Shown in pieces: positions 17,248-26,402 of a stretch of DNA of 64,000 bases. Under the pieces are notes generated by a model. It was not told where the DNA came from and did no database searches. It saw nothing but the letters and a program-made list of their open reading frames with translations. The stretch lies in NCBI RefSeq assembly GCF_900112705.1, contig NZ_FOMR01000013.1, positions 26,372 through 90,371 of the forward strand, written 5' to 3'. Every line of letters begins with the position of its first letter. Position 1 is the stretch's first letter. The position numbers and the translations under genes are program-made. The DNA comes from Lentibacillus persicus (GTDB lineage Bacteria > Bacillota > Bacilli > Bacillales > Amphibacillaceae).

Positions 17248-19077
17248 ATGCAATTAAGAGAAGACATTCGTAATATTGCTATTATCGCCCATGTTGACCA
17301 TGGTAAGACGACACTTGTCGATCAGATGCTGAAATACTCGGGAACATTTCGCGAACATGAACAAGTGGATGATCGTGCTATGGACACAAACGATATTGAG
17401 CGTGAACGTGGAATTACGATTTTATCCAAGAATACAGCAATAAAACATGATGGAGCAACGATCAATATACTCGACACACCGGGTCATGCGGACTTCGGCG
17501 GGGAAGTTGAACGTATTATGAAAATGGTTGATGGTGTCCTGCTTGTGGTAGACGCTTATGAAGGCTGTATGCCACAGACACGGTTCGTTTTGAAAAAAGC
17601 ACTCGATCAGAAGCTGACACCGATTGTTGTATTAAATAAAATTGACCGGCCAAATGCCCGTCCGAATGAAGTGATTGATGAAGTGCTGGATTTGTTCATT
17701 GAACTTGGTGCAGATGATGAACAACTGGAATTTTCGGTTCTCTTTGCATCAGCATTGAATGGTACTTCCGGTGAAGAGCCGGAGGAACAGTCGGAAACGA
17801 TGGATCCGGTATTCACAACGATTTTAAACCATATCCCGGCACCGCCTGATACAACAGACGACCCATTGCAATTTCAGATTACGCTGCTGGACTACAATGA
17901 TTATCTGGGGCGCATTGGTGTCGGCCGCGTTGTTCGAGGGGAAATCAGTGTCGGAAAGCAGGTTGTCGTCATGAAAAAAGACGGATCGCAGAAATCGTTC
18001 CGTATCAGTAAATTGTTCGGGTTTACCGGTCTGAAGCGGGTCGAAATTCAAGAAGCACAGGCAGGCGACATTGTAGCAATCGCAGGACTGGATGACATCA
18101 ATGTCGGGGAGACAATCTGCCCGCAGGATCATCCTGAGGGCTTGCCATGGCTTCGTATTGATGAGCCGACACTGCAGATGACATTCTTGACGAATAACAG
18201 CCCTTTTGCCGGGCGTGAAGGTACCTATATCACGTCCAGACAAATTGAGGAACGTTTAATGAAACAACTTGAAACAGATGTCAGTCTTCATGTTGAGCCG
18301 ACCGATTCACCTGATGCGTGGACGGTTTCAGGACGCGGTGAGCTGCATTTGTCCATTTTAATTGAAAATATGCGCCGCGAAGGTTTTGAATTGCAATTGT
18401 CAAAACCACAGGTCATTATTAAAGAAATTGACGGTGTCAAATATGAACCGGTGGAACATGTGCAGGTAGATGTGCCCGAAGATTATACAGGACCTGTGAT
18501 GGAATCGCTTGGCGAACGCAAAGGTGAAATGATTGATATGGTCAATCAAGGAAATGGCCAGGTTCGTATCGAATTTAAAGTACCATCACGCGGTATGATT
18601 GGCTATGCAACTGAATTTATGTCATTGACACGCGGTTACGGCATCCTGAATCATACGTTTGATACGTATGAACCGCTCGTCAAAGGACAAGTCGGCGGAC
18701 GTCGCGAAGGTGTGCTTGTAGCCATGGAAAATGGCAAAGCATCCACTTATGGTATCATGCAGCTTGAAGACCGCGGTGTGATTTTTGTTGAGCCGGGCAC
18801 CGAAGTTTATGCCGGCATGATTGTCGGTGAGCATAACCGGGAGAACGATTTAACGGTTAATATCACAAAAGAAAAACATCTGACAAACGTCCGTTCATCA
18901 ACAAAAGACCAGACAGCGACAATCAGAAAAACGCGTGACATGTCACTTGAAGAAGCGCTTCAGTATCTCAATGATGGCGAGTATTGTGAAGTGACACCGG
19001 AAAAAGTTCGCTTGCGGAAGAAATTGTTGAACCAAAATGAACGTGAAAAAGCAGCTAAAAAAGCAAAATTAGGTTAA
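17248..19077 (+). CDS. typA: Ribosome-associated GTPase TypA/BipA
   Basis: A 609-residue translational GTPase. G1 HVDHGKTTL (about 15-23), the RGITI switch, DTPGH and NKID are intact. EF-G-like beta-barrel and alpha-beta domains follow, then the TypA-specific C-terminal domain (GGRREGVLVAMENGKASTYG). It binds the 70S ribosome in a GTP-dependent way and supports 50S assembly and stress growth, including cold. Monocistronic, with its own promoter and a strong terminator. Confidence 0.97.
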   Translation: MQLREDIRNIAIIAHVDHGKTTLVDQMLKYSGTFREHEQVDDRAMDTNDIERERGITILSKNTAIKHDGATINILDTPGHADFGGEVERIMKMVDGVLLVVDAYEGCMPQTRFVLKKALDQKLTPIVVLNKIDRPNARPNEVIDEVLDLFIELGADDEQLEFSVLFASALNGTSGEEPEEQSETMDPVFTTILNHIPAPPDTTDDPLQFQITLLDYNDYLGRIGVGRVVRGEISVGKQVVVMKKDGSQKSFRISKLFGFTGLKRVEIQEAQAGDIVAIAGLDDINVGETICPQDHPEGLPWLRIDEPTLQMTFLTNNSPFAGREGTYITSRQIEERLMKQLETDVSLHVEPTDSPDAWTVSGRGELHLSILIENMRREGFELQLSKPQVIIKEIDGVKYEPVEHVQVDVPEDYTGPVMESLGERKGEMIDMVNQGNGQVRIEFKVPSRGMIGYATEFMSLTRGYGILNHTFDTYEPLVKGQVGGRREGVLVAMENGKASTYGIMQLEDRGVIFVEPGTEVYAGMIVGEHNRENDLTVNITKEKHLTNVRSSTKDQTATIRKTRDMSLEEALQYLNDGEYCEVTPEKVRLRKKLLNQNEREKAAKKAKLG

Positions 19078-19083
19078 CGGATT

Positions 19084-19120
19084 AAACCGGCAATGGCAGG
19101 TAATGCTTTTGCCGGTTTTT
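19084..19120 (+). terminator. Terminator of typA
   Basis: ACCGGCAA / TTGCCGGT stem followed by TTTT, directly after the stop codon. Confidence 0.85.
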
Positions 19121-19228
19121 ACATATTTTATTAACAAGCCCAACGAGCCTGCAGCAGGAGATAAATTGGGTGCTGTCCTCATCTGAGATGTTAAAATGGT
19201 GATAAGATAACCAACGGGAGTGATGATG

Positions 19229-20350
19229 ATGCGCTATCTTCTAACGTTTACCACAAGCCTGGTCATACTGATGACTGCCTGCTCCCAGGATGACAGTCCG
19301 GAACAGTCAGATGAAGGACAGGCACCATCAGACAGTGAACAGGCAGAGGAAGCAGATGACACTGAAACAAAAACGGCAGATGAGGATACGGAGAAAAAAA
19401 CAATTGCTGAAAATCTAGAGGAGCCCTGGGAAATCGAGCACGCTGATGGCAAATTTTATGTAAGTGAACGGACAGGGAGCATCGTGACAATCGATAATGC
19501 GGAACAGACCCGTAAACCGGTGCAATTTTCAAAAGATCTTTCAAATCAGCCTGAAGCAGGACTATTGGGTGTCCTCCTGCCAGATGGTTTTGCTGAGACG
19601 CGTGAAGCCATCGCTTATTATTCATATCAAGAAAACGAAGCTTATTATCAACGGGTGGCAACAATTGAAGAGTCCGGGGATCAATGGGAAGAAACATCAG
19701 TCCTTCTTGATGAAATCCCGGGCGGACAAGTCCACCAGGGCGGACGGATTGAAGTGGGACCTGATGGAAAGCTTTATGTAACGACGGGTGATGCCACTAT
19801 GGAAGATTCGGCTCAAGACCTTGACAGTTTAGCAGGAAAAATACTGCGTATGAATCTGGATGGTACGATTCCTGACGATAATCCATTTGAGGGCTCGTAT
19901 GTCTATTCTTATGGTCATCGTAATTCGCAAGGGCTTGCCTGGAACGGTGATGGCGAGTTATACGCGACTGAGCATGGTTCAAATGCAAAGGATGAAATAA
20001 ATCAGATTGCAGCCGGTAATAATTACGGCTGGCCGGTCATCCGGGGCGATGAAACGGAAGCAGATATGACAGAACCGCTCATTCATTCCGGAAACAATAC
20101 GTGGGCACCATCCGGCATGGTGTATCATGAAGGCTTTTTCTATTTTGGCGGACTGGCCGGGGAAGGTCTGTATCGCTTTGACCCGGAAAATGAAACAGAA
20201 GAGCGCATTGTTTCGGATGAGGGGCGTGTGCGTGATGTCTATTCGACCGAAGAAGGAATTTACTTTCTAACTAACAACACGGATGGCCGGGGCGCTCCTG
20301 GTGTAAACGATGATAGAATGTTGTTTATGCCAAACCGTTTATTGAAATAG
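19229..20350 (+). CDS. PQQ-type sugar dehydrogenase-like lipoprotein (YliI family)
   Basis: Three consecutive ATG codons follow GGGAGTG; ATG 19229 has the best spacing and gives 373 residues. A lipoprotein signal ends in the lipobox LMTAC, so the protein is tethered outside the membrane. An acidic, disordered spacer (about 20-60) is followed by a six-bladed propeller with EPWEIEHADG, the Gly-rich GQVHQGGRIEVGPDGKLYV and YSYGHRNSQGLAW, which mark the soluble glucose/sorbosone dehydrogenase family. Bacilli generally lack PQQ synthesis, so the true substrate is unclear; some relatives use PQQ or are not oxidoreductases. Confidence 0.85.
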   Translation: MRYLLTFTTSLVILMTACSQDDSPEQSDEGQAPSDSEQAEEADDTETKTADEDTEKKTIAENLEEPWEIEHADGKFYVSERTGSIVTIDNAEQTRKPVQFSKDLSNQPEAGLLGVLLPDGFAETREAIAYYSYQENEAYYQRVATIEESGDQWEETSVLLDEIPGGQVHQGGRIEVGPDGKLYVTTGDATMEDSAQDLDSLAGKILRMNLDGTIPDDNPFEGSYVYSYGHRNSQGLAWNGDGELYATEHGSNAKDEINQIAAGNNYGWPVIRGDETEADMTEPLIHSGNNTWAPSGMVYHEGFFYFGGLAGEGLYRFDPENETEERIVSDEGRVRDVYSTEEGIYFLTNNTDGRGAPGVNDDRMLFMPNRLLK

Positions 20351-20441
20351 GGAAACGTTTAATTTAAAAGCGCGGGTGGTACAAAACGAGTATAGAGAAT
20401 ATGAATTTTAAATGATTAAATCGCGAAGGAGAGGATCCTTG

Positions 20442-20897
20442 ATGCAAGAAGCTCAGGAAAAACAGGGAAAGAGTCTGTTTCTGAAAGGTGCAGTGATTGG
20501 CGCTGCAGCAGGTGGAGCAGCTACGTTACTAAACAAAAATACGCGCCGCAAAATGGGACGTAATTTAAGAAGTGCCAAAGGGACTATCGCTGAGACTACC
20601 AGCACTATAAAAGAAAACCCTCGGGAGACCAAAGATGAAGTAATGGCGAAAGCAAAAAATGCGGCCAGTGTTTTGAAAGAAGCAGCAAACAGCGTGCAGC
20701 AAATCTATGATAGAACAAATGATGAGCTTAAAGAAGAAGTAAGCAATGTTAAGCAGGACTCTGAAATGGCTGTTCAATCCGCAAAGGAGATTAAGCAGGA
20801 CTCCGAAAAGGCGCTGCACACGGTAAATGAAACGAAGGAAGAGCTAAAATCAGCTGGGAATAAAGCCAAAGAAGCTAAAAGTGAACTTACAACATAA
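20442..20897 (+). CDS. YtxH-like general stress protein
   Basis: ATG 20442 follows GAAGGAGAGGATCCTTG; 151 residues. A short Gly/Ala-rich hydrophobic segment (FLKGAVIGAAAGGAATLL, about 14-31) precedes TRRKMGRNL and then a long charged helix with repeated KQDSE / KEIKQDSEKAL units, as in YtxH-domain proteins. These are usually general stress proteins of unknown activity. A weak SigB-like motif (GTTTAA at 20357, GGGTGG at 20374) lies upstream with an 11-bp spacer, shorter than normal, so SigB control is only possible. Confidence 0.7.
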   Translation: MQEAQEKQGKSLFLKGAVIGAAAGGAATLLNKNTRRKMGRNLRSAKGTIAETTSTIKENPRETKDEVMAKAKNAASVLKEAANSVQQIYDRTNDELKEEVSNVKQDSEMAVQSAKEIKQDSEKALHTVNETKEELKSAGNKAKEAKSELTT

Positions 20898-20910
20898 GAG
20901 TAAGAGTGAA

Positions 20911-20955
20911 TGCGTTAGTTCGGCTGAATAGCGGCTGAACTAACGCATATTTTGT
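20911..20955 (+). terminator. Terminator after the YtxH-like gene
   Basis: Perfect 11-bp stem TGCGTTAGTTC / GAACTAACGCA with a 15-base loop and a T-rich tail (TATTTTGTTT). Confidence 0.7.
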
Positions 20956-21062
20956 TTCGGCAGAAAGGGTGGTTTTTTCAGCGTCGGTCGTTAATTATAT
21001 GTTATTCTTTTTAAAGGAAGCTGCTTCCGCATAGACGGTTGTTATCTGCTCCGTATTTGATG

Positions 21063-21502
21063 TAAACTGCGAAGTAGTGAAAATTCTCATTCTAATTTCA
21101 GTTAGTGCTATACCACCGCTTCGGAAATACACTCCGCTTTCCGCGGGCGGCTGGTGAGCCAACTCGTGCCAAGGCACTTCGTTGTCTCACCTATGCCTAT
21201 GCTCCCGCTGGAGTCTCCGTGTATTTCCTGCGCTATGGTTGGATCGCATAGCACCACAGAAGCAGCAGTATCCCCAGCGCAGGCAATATGCGTAGACTCC
21301 AAGGGATGCGCACGTGTCCGAAGACCCCGCAAGAAAGGTTCAAAGGCTAAGAACGCCGCGTCAATAGCCAACGCCTTTGTGACCAACATCGTGTTGGCCC
21401 GAGGCCGTGCCCATGGAAAGCGAAGTATATTGCCGGGGCGGCTTTAAGCATTCAATTGTATTTCCGAAGCGGTGCACGGAGCACTAACTAGTTCGCAGTT
21501 TA
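21063..21502. repeat. Composite MITE-like element with 15-bp inverted ends
   Basis: Ends TAAACTGCGAAGTAG (21063-21077) and CTAGTTCGCAGTTTA (21488-21502) are inverted repeats with one mismatch. Inside is the GC-rich core seen at 12230-12410 in opposite orientation (CCGCTTTCCGCGGGCGGC, GTCTCACCTATGCC), then about 200 bases of other GC-rich sequence. No gene is supported. The same ends bound the element at 51013-51336. Confidence 0.75.
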
Positions 21503-21569
21503 TGGGAACTGCGACAGTTAAAGAGCTACAAACTTTACGAAAAGAGACTTAAAGAATCGGGTGTTGCTG

Positions 21570-21749
21570 ATGAAGAAACTGATTAAACGGTTTAAGTTTT
21601 TATTCACATTTCATAAATCCATTCCATTTATAGCTGATTTCTTCTATTTTTTCGGTTTCGTGGATGATATTACGGTCGCTGCTTTTCTGCTTCAACAAAT
21701 GGTAAAAGCTGCCCCGGCGTCATTGAAAGAAAAACATGATTTTAGATGA
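21570..21749 (+). CDS. Short DUF1232-like protein
   Basis: 59 residues from ATG 21570 (GTG 21561 is possible). KSIPFIADFFYFFGFVDDI resembles the DUF1232/YkvA core with its conserved G-x-x-DD motif and one hydrophobic segment. YkvA proteins are about twice as long, so this is a truncated or minimal member. It begins 70 bases after a mobile-looking repeat, which may have removed its normal promoter. Ribosome site is weak. Confidence 0.5.
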   Translation: MKKLIKRFKFLFTFHKSIPFIADFFYFFGFVDDITVAAFLLQQMVKAAPASLKEKHDFR

Positions 21750-21898
21750 TTGCATCTTTCCGTCAAATAGTTATAACAGAAGACCATTGCGGTCAGTGGA
21801 TTTATTATCCTCTGAACCGTGAGGCACCGTTTTATACATTGGTAACAAATCGTGGAATCTCTCCCGGTTCAAGAACCATTATACCAGGAAATGAATAA
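21746..21898 (+). CDS. Possible small coupled gene (50 aa)
   Basis: ATG overlaps the stop of the DUF1232-like gene (ATGA). The 50-codon frame encodes protein-like sequence with EDHCGQWIYYPLNREAPFY. Coupling by overlap is the only support; there is no recognised family and it could be a remnant of a longer gene. Confidence 0.3.
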   Translation: MIASFRQIVITEDHCGQWIYYPLNREAPFYTLVTNRGISPGSRTIIPGNE

Positions 21899-21944
21899 AG
21901 CTAAACAATTAAACCAATGTTAATCCGTCTTAGGGGGAACACGC

Positions 21945-23243
21945 ATGGACATACAAACAATCTTAGCAATCATTATTTTTCTTGCGACACTTGTACTTAT
22001 AATTTGGCAGCCTAAAAATCTCGGGATAGGGTATACAGCGTGTTTTGCTGCGCTGATAGCCTTGCTTGTCGGTGTTGTCACATTTGATGATGTGATGGCT
22101 GTTGCCGATATTGTGTGGAATGCGACGTTGGCGTTTGTTGCGATTATTATCATTTCTCTGGTGCTCGACGAAATCGGATTCTTTGAATGGGCTGCCTTAC
22201 ATATGGCGCGGCTTGCAGGCGGCAACGGCGTTAAAATGTTTATTTATATTTCGGTTTTGGGTGCGATTGTTGCGGCGTTGTTTGCCAACGACGGGGCAGC
22301 GCTGATTCTGACGCCGATTGTACTGGCGATGGTCCGGGCGTTGAATTTTCGGGATGCCTTCATACTGCCATTCATTATGGCGAGCGGGTTTATTGCGGAT
22401 ACAACCTCACTTCCATTCGTTGTCAGTAACCTGGTTAATATTGTCTCAGCCGATTTCTTTGGGATCGGGTTTTTGGAATATGCAACGCGCATGATCATAC
22501 CGAATATATTCTCGCTTCTTGCCAGCATTCTGGTATTGTATTTATTTTTCAGGAAAGATATACCGGGAAGCTATGAGGTCAGTGACTTAAAGACACCACG
22601 GGACGCCATTAAGGATGAAAAAATGTTTCGCTTGTCGTGGCTGGCTTTGGGCATTCTTTTAGCCGGCTATTTTACAAGCGAGTTTTTCGGAATCCCAGTG
22701 TCATTTGTGGCCGGAACAATTGCGATTATCTTTCTGCTTCTCGGGCGGCAAAGCAGTGCAGTAGCAACCGGTAAAGTTATAAAAGGCGCGCCATGGGATA
22801 TCGTGTTTTTTTCGCTGGGCATGTATGTCGTTGTCTATGGCTTGCGGAATGTCGGCTTGACAGATCTGCTGGCAGGTGTTCTTGATGCGGCCGTTGATCA
22901 GGGCTTGTTTGCAGCAACGATGTCGATGGGATTCATCGCGGCGATTTTATCATCGATTATGAATAATATGCCGACTGTCATGATTGATGCACTGGCGATT
23001 GCTGATACAAGCGCTACCGGGGTTTTAAAAGAGGGGTTAATTTACGCCAACGTTATCGGAAGCGACCTTGGTCCGAAAATCACCCCGATTGGCTCGCTGG
23101 CAACACTGTTGTGGCTTCATGTGTTAAAGACGAAAGGTGTTAACATCTCATGGGGCTATTATTTTAAAGTCGGCATTGTGCTTACTGTCCCGACACTGTT
23201 TATCACCTTGTTCGGGCTGTATCTGACGTTGCTGTTGCTGTGA
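21945..23243 (+). CDS. arsB: Arsenite efflux permease ArsB
   Basis: A 432-residue membrane protein with about eleven to twelve hydrophobic segments, in the ArsB/NhaD (ion transporter) fold, with [34 protein letters not shown] and [13 protein letters not shown] as characteristic unwound-helix regions. It exports arsenite and antimonite using the membrane potential. ATG follows TTAGGGGGAACACGC. arsC follows 35 bases later, so the two form a resistance operon. No ArsR regulator is adjacent. Confidence 0.9.
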   Translation: MDIQTILAIIIFLATLVLIIWQPKNLGIGYTACFAALIALLVGVVTFDDVMAVADIVWNATLAFVAIIIISLVLDEIGFFEWAALHMARLAGGNGVKMFIYISVLGAIVAALFANDGAALILTPIVLAMVRALNFRDAFILPFIMASGFIADTTSLPFVVSNLVNIVSADFFGIGFLEYATRMIIPNIFSLLASILVLYLFFRKDIPGSYEVSDLKTPRDAIKDEKMFRLSWLALGILLAGYFTSEFFGIPVSFVAGTIAIIFLLLGRQSSAVATGKVIKGAPWDIVFFSLGMYVVVYGLRNVGLTDLLAGVLDAAVDQGLFAATMSMGFIAAILSSIMNNMPTVMIDALAIADTSATGVLKEGLIYANVIGSDLGPKITPIGSLATLLWLHVLKTKGVNISWGYYFKVGIVLTVPTLFITLFGLYLTLLLL

Positions 23244-23278
23244 ACCTCTCGGAATACAAACCATTAAGGAGGAATATT

Positions 23279-23707
23279 ATGGCTGAAAAACCGACCCTCT
23301 ATTTTCTTTGTACGGGAAATTCGTGCCGGAGTCAGATGGCGGAAGGATTTGGGAAAAAATATCTCGGTGATAAATGGGATGTCAGGAGCGCCGGAATCGA
23401 AGCCCACGGTTTGAACCCGCTGGCTGTGAGAGCCATGGAAGATGCCGGGATGGACATTTCTGAACAGGAATCAAGCACGATTGATTCTGATCTTTTGAAT
23501 AACGCTAAGATGGTCGTGACACTTTGCGGCGATGCACGGGAAAACTGTCCGATGACACCGCCGCATGTGAAGAAAGAGCACTGGGGATTTGATGATCCTG
23601 CCAAAGCTGAAGGGACAGAAGCCGAACGCTGGCAAGCTTTCGAACGCGTACGTGATGAAATTGAAGCACGCATTATTCAATTTCAAAAACAAAACCGGGG
23701 GCGCTGA
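23279..23707 (+). CDS. arsC: Thioredoxin-coupled arsenate reductase ArsC
   Basis: ATG 23279 follows AAGGAGG; 142 residues. The phosphatase-like P-loop CTGNSCRS (Cys10-Ser17) and the redox pair in CGDARENC (about Cys82 and Cys89) are the three catalytic cysteines of the Bacillus/Staphylococcus type. It reduces arsenate to arsenite, which ArsB exports; thioredoxin regenerates the enzyme. Confidence 0.95.
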   Translation: MAEKPTLYFLCTGNSCRSQMAEGFGKKYLGDKWDVRSAGIEAHGLNPLAVRAMEDAGMDISEQESSTIDSDLLNNAKMVVTLCGDARENCPMTPPHVKKEHWGFDDPAKAEGTEAERWQAFERVRDEIEARIIQFQKQNRGR

Positions 23708-23721
23708 TCGGCTCCCCGGTT
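23693..23721. terminator. Shared terminator of arsBC and the convergent small gene
   Basis: AACCGGGG / CCCCGGTT stem overlapping the ends of two convergent genes; T tracts are weak. Confidence 0.55.
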
Positions 23722-23899
23722 AATGTTTCTCGTCATTTTCATCATTTGGAATATATTTTGTGAAGTATACGGCGAAAATAAGGCAAATAACCGTTATTCC
23801 CCATGCAGCAATGCCGCTCCAATAAAGATCCACACCAAGGCCAATAATCAGCACAACAGCGCTAATGCCTATGAAAATGGCCGTTAAATAACGTTTCAT
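23720..23899 (-). CDS. Small membrane protein (59 aa)
   Basis: ATG 23899 follows GAGGTGTGAAATC at proper spacing. Two hydrophobic segments (about 5-25 and 29-48) and a charged C-terminus (PNDENDEKH). No known family. It reads towards arsC and is separately promoted. Confidence 0.6.
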   Translation of the reverse strand: MKRYLTAIFIGISAVVLIIGLGVDLYWSGIAAWGITVICLIFAVYFTKYIPNDENDEKH

Positions 23900-23969
23900 G
23901 ATTTCACACCTCGGTATATTCAATCTAACCCTATTATAATATATGTTTCAATTATATGCTGTTGAAAAA

Positions 23970-24920
23970 TTAGTGTCCTGCGACGTCCCGTTTTGTGAAA
24001 AAGAGCCATGCCAGGCTAAGGAAAACAACATAGTATACAGCCAACACAGTTAATGAAAACCCTAAGCTCATGCCTTCAAACATAGGTGAACCGTTTATAT
24101 ATTGGTTCATATTAGTGTTGGCAAACAAAATATACTTGGCCCAGCTGTACTCGGAAAAAAATGAGACAATCGCATTTCCCGAAAGCATCAGGAAAATAGC
24201 GACACCAATAGCCAGCGAGCTTTGCCGGAATATCGCAGAAATCATGAAGGCAAACGTTGCCATCATTACAAGTGTCACAAGCTGTAAGCCATAACCTTCG
24301 ATGATTTCTCCAATGATGGAAACGTGGGCAAACCCATCACTTTCATTTAGGACAATGTACGGATCCATTCCGTTGACACCGAAAAATAGTGCACCGGAAA
24401 GCCATGAGAAAATCAAGACAAATAAGAGTGTGAACAACGCAAATAATAAAACGGATACGTATTTCGCAGCTAAAATTTTAGTTCGTGTAATCGGGCGAAT
24501 CAACAATAGCTTGATCGTTCCCCACTTAAACTCATTCGCGATAATCCCTGCAGCAACTATGATGGTAAAAAGACTTACCAGCGATAGTAAAAATTCGTTT
24601 CCCATGACAAACTGCCAGGCATCGTAACTGCGCGGCTGGACATCATTTTCAAGATAGAAATTATTTTTCTCAATCTGCGTGTTATTAAAGCCTTGCATCA
24701 TATCGTCCTCTTCCATTTGCTGCTGCAGGTCGGCATTTTCCTGTTCGAGTGTCTCTTGCCAATTGTCATCCTGATATTTCGCGGCTTGTTCAACAGTATA
24801 ATCAGATAAAAAAGCCAGACCAAGGACAAGAACGGCTATGAGAATATACATGATCCATGTTGATTTGCGTATGTACAATTTAATCTGCTCGTTAATGAGC
24901 AGCTGAAAAAAGTTACTCAA
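23970..24920 (-). CDS. ABC-2 type transporter permease
   Basis: TTG 24920 is preferred because GGGGAG lies seven bases upstream; it overlaps the ATPase stop. About 316 residues with six hydrophobic segments: one near the N-terminus, a long extracellular loop rich in Gln/Asn (about 55-95), then five spans. The AGIIANEFKWGTIKLLLIRPI stretch resembles the coupling region of bacitracin/antimicrobial ABC-2 exporters. Works with the upstream ATPase as an exporter of an unknown substrate. Confidence 0.8.
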   Translation of the reverse strand: MSNFFQLLINEQIKLYIRKSTWIMYILIAVLVLGLAFLSDYTVEQAAKYQDDNWQETLEQENADLQQQMEEDDMMQGFNNTQIEKNNFYLENDVQPRSYDAWQFVMGNEFLLSLVSLFTIIVAAGIIANEFKWGTIKLLLIRPITRTKILAAKYVSVLLFALFTLLFVLIFSWLSGALFFGVNGMDPYIVLNESDGFAHVSIIGEIIEGYGLQLVTLVMMATFAFMISAIFRQSSLAIGVAIFLMLSGNAIVSFFSEYSWAKYILFANTNMNQYINGSPMFEGMSLGFSLTVLAVYYVVFLSLAWLFFTKRDVAGH

Positions 24921-25833
24921 TCGTATTCTCCCCAATCAAATCAAAGAATTTATCTTCAAGCGTAGAGGTCGTCATGCTTATCTGGTAAATCTTTATCTCG
25001 TGCCTGACAAATGTCTCAACAATATCGGGAATCATTTCACGTTCCGTACGAATTGTCAGCGTGGCGTTAGAAGCATCTGCATCAAGATTGTAATCGTTTC
25101 GAAGTACCTCACAGGCCGTGCTCAGTGGCGTTACTTCCATTTGAACTTCTGCGGTTTCAGTCTCATCTGCTGCTGCATTAACATCCTGAATTGCGATCAC
25201 TTCGCCATTTTTAATCAGACCAATCCGATCACACATTTGCTCGATTTCAGACAGCAAATGACTCGAGATGATGACAGCAACATTTTCTTCTTGTGCCAGC
25301 TTTCGTATGTATTGCCGGATTTCTTTGATGCCGGCGGGATCCAATCCGTTGGTGGGCTCATCCAGAATGAGCACGGAAGGCTTCTGCAGGAGAGCCTGGG
25401 CTATACCGAGCCGCTGCCGCATTCCCAGCGAATACTTGCCGGCTTTTTCATTAATGGCTTGTTCCAGTCCGACAAGCTTAATAACTTCTTCAATTCGACT
25501 ATGCGGAACGTTAGGCATCATACGGGCGTAATGCTTTAAATTCTGTTTCCCCGTTAAGAATGGGTACATTTCAGGGTTTTCAACAATCGCCCCAACTTCT
25601 CTGATAGCTTCTTTATAGTCTGTTTTAATACTTGCGCCTTGAATGCGGACATCGCCGCCTGAGAGCCCCATTAACCCTACCATCATGCGGATGGTTGTCG
25701 TTTTGCCGGCGCCGTTGGGTCCAATAAACCCGAACACTTCTCCCTTATGAATTTCGAATGAGACCCCTTTAATAATCGCTTTGTTTCCTAGTGTCTTTTT
25801 GACATTGATTAATTCCATGGCTGTTTCTGACAT
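24913..25833 (-). CDS. ABC transporter ATP-binding protein
   Basis: A 306-residue ATPase. Walker A GPNGAGKTTT (about 37-46), signature YSLGMRQRLGIAQAL, Walker B VLILDEPTNGLDP and the H-loop SSHLLSEIEQ are intact. The C-terminal extension (about 215-306) is the regulatory domain of the BcrA-like exporter group. It forms a two-gene operon with the permease. A perfect 12-bp palindrome just upstream may be an operator. Confidence 0.9.
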   Translation of the reverse strand: MSETAMELINVKKTLGNKAIIKGVSFEIHKGEVFGFIGPNGAGKTTTIRMMVGLMGLSGGDVRIQGASIKTDYKEAIREVGAIVENPEMYPFLTGKQNLKHYARMMPNVPHSRIEEVIKLVGLEQAINEKAGKYSLGMRQRLGIAQALLQKPSVLILDEPTNGLDPAGIKEIRQYIRKLAQEENVAVIISSHLLSEIEQMCDRIGLIKNGEVIAIQDVNAAADETETAEVQMEVTPLSTACEVLRNDYNLDADASNATLTIRTEREMIPDIVETFVRHEIKIYQISMTTSTLEDKFFDLIGENTIE

Positions 25834-25853
25834 AAATAGTCCCCCAATATATG

Positions 25854-25865
25854 TAACTATAGTTA
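25854..25865. promoter_or_regulatory. Palindrome TAACTATAGTTA upstream of the ABC operon
   Basis: A perfect 12-bp palindrome 20 bases before the ATPase start. Its position suits a repressor site for the transporter operon; no regulator gene is adjacent. Confidence 0.35.
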
Positions 25866-25937
25866 ACTACGAAAAGAATGCGGGTAAGTTTCAAATGATT
25901 TCCATCGTTACATAAACTGGAAAGAAGTGCAATACAC

Positions 25938-25971
25938 AAAAATACCCTGTCCAACCGTTATGGACAGGGTA
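25938..25971 (-). terminator. Terminator, minus strand
   Basis: Perfect 11-bp stem TACCCTGTCCA / TGGACAGGGTA followed on the minus strand by five T residues; it would end transcripts coming through the two-hairpin element from the YfhE-like gene. Confidence 0.75.
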
Positions 25972-25984
25972 AAACTATATTTTA

Positions 25985-26161
25985 TCCCGCATTTAACGGC
26001 CAGTAATCCGCCGAAGAAAGGCGGCTAACTGGCCCTAAATGCCCGATTCTGTTCGGGCCTGCAGGACGCAGGTCACAAAGGCGTTGCAACGGACGTTGCG
26101 GTTTTAGCCTTTGTTCATCTTAATCAGTGGGAAAAAGCGCACCACTGATTGAAGTTTCACT
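25985..26161 (-). repeat. Two-hairpin element, copy 1 (with inserted segment)
   Basis: On the minus strand it begins right after the stop of the YfhE-like gene with AAGTGAAACTTC, then a hairpin with arms AATCAGTGG / CCACTGATT, about 60 extra bases, CGGGCATTTAGGGC and a second hairpin GGCCAGT...ACTGGCC with an inner GCCGCC/GGCGG stem. Copies 2 and 3 lie at 29969-30079 and 30088-30200. The stem differences are compensatory, which argues for a folded RNA. Confidence 0.75.
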
Positions 26162-26320
26162 TTACCTTTTTAAGTCGGGGTTTTCGCGTTTTGCTTCTCT
26201 GACATTGGGTCTGCGATATCCGCCGGCAATGTCGGCTTTTTTAAATTCTTTTGCGAAATGTACTTCTTGAGCATCCGTCAGTTGCTGATCTTGTGCTGGC
26301 TGATATTGTGCTTTTCGCAT
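26162..26320 (-). CDS. YfhE-like small protein
   Basis: A 52-residue protein. ATG 26320 follows GAAAGGAAATCCAAT. LTDAQEVHFAKEFKKADIAG and GGYRRP resemble the YfhE family of small Bacillus proteins as I remember it. Charged, soluble, function unknown; some relatives are linked to sporulation or general stress. Its stop lies directly against the two-hairpin element, which forms its 3' untranslated region. Confidence 0.6.
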   Translation of the reverse strand: MRKAQYQPAQDQQLTDAQEVHFAKEFKKADIAGGYRRPNVREAKRENPDLKR

Positions 26321-26402
26321 ATTGGATTTCCTTTCTTTTGAAAAGTTTTAATAAACTTTTCCCTGTATGAATCAAATTAAACATTGATAAAGAAAGGACT
26401 CA

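Noticed and set aside
20357..20379. SigB promoter upstream of the YtxH-like gene
   Set aside because: Spacer of 11 and GGGTGG deviate from the consensus; mentioned only as a possibility.
21108..21447. Open frames on both strands within the composite element at 21063
   Set aside because: GC-rich repeat DNA keeps frames open; no ribosome site.
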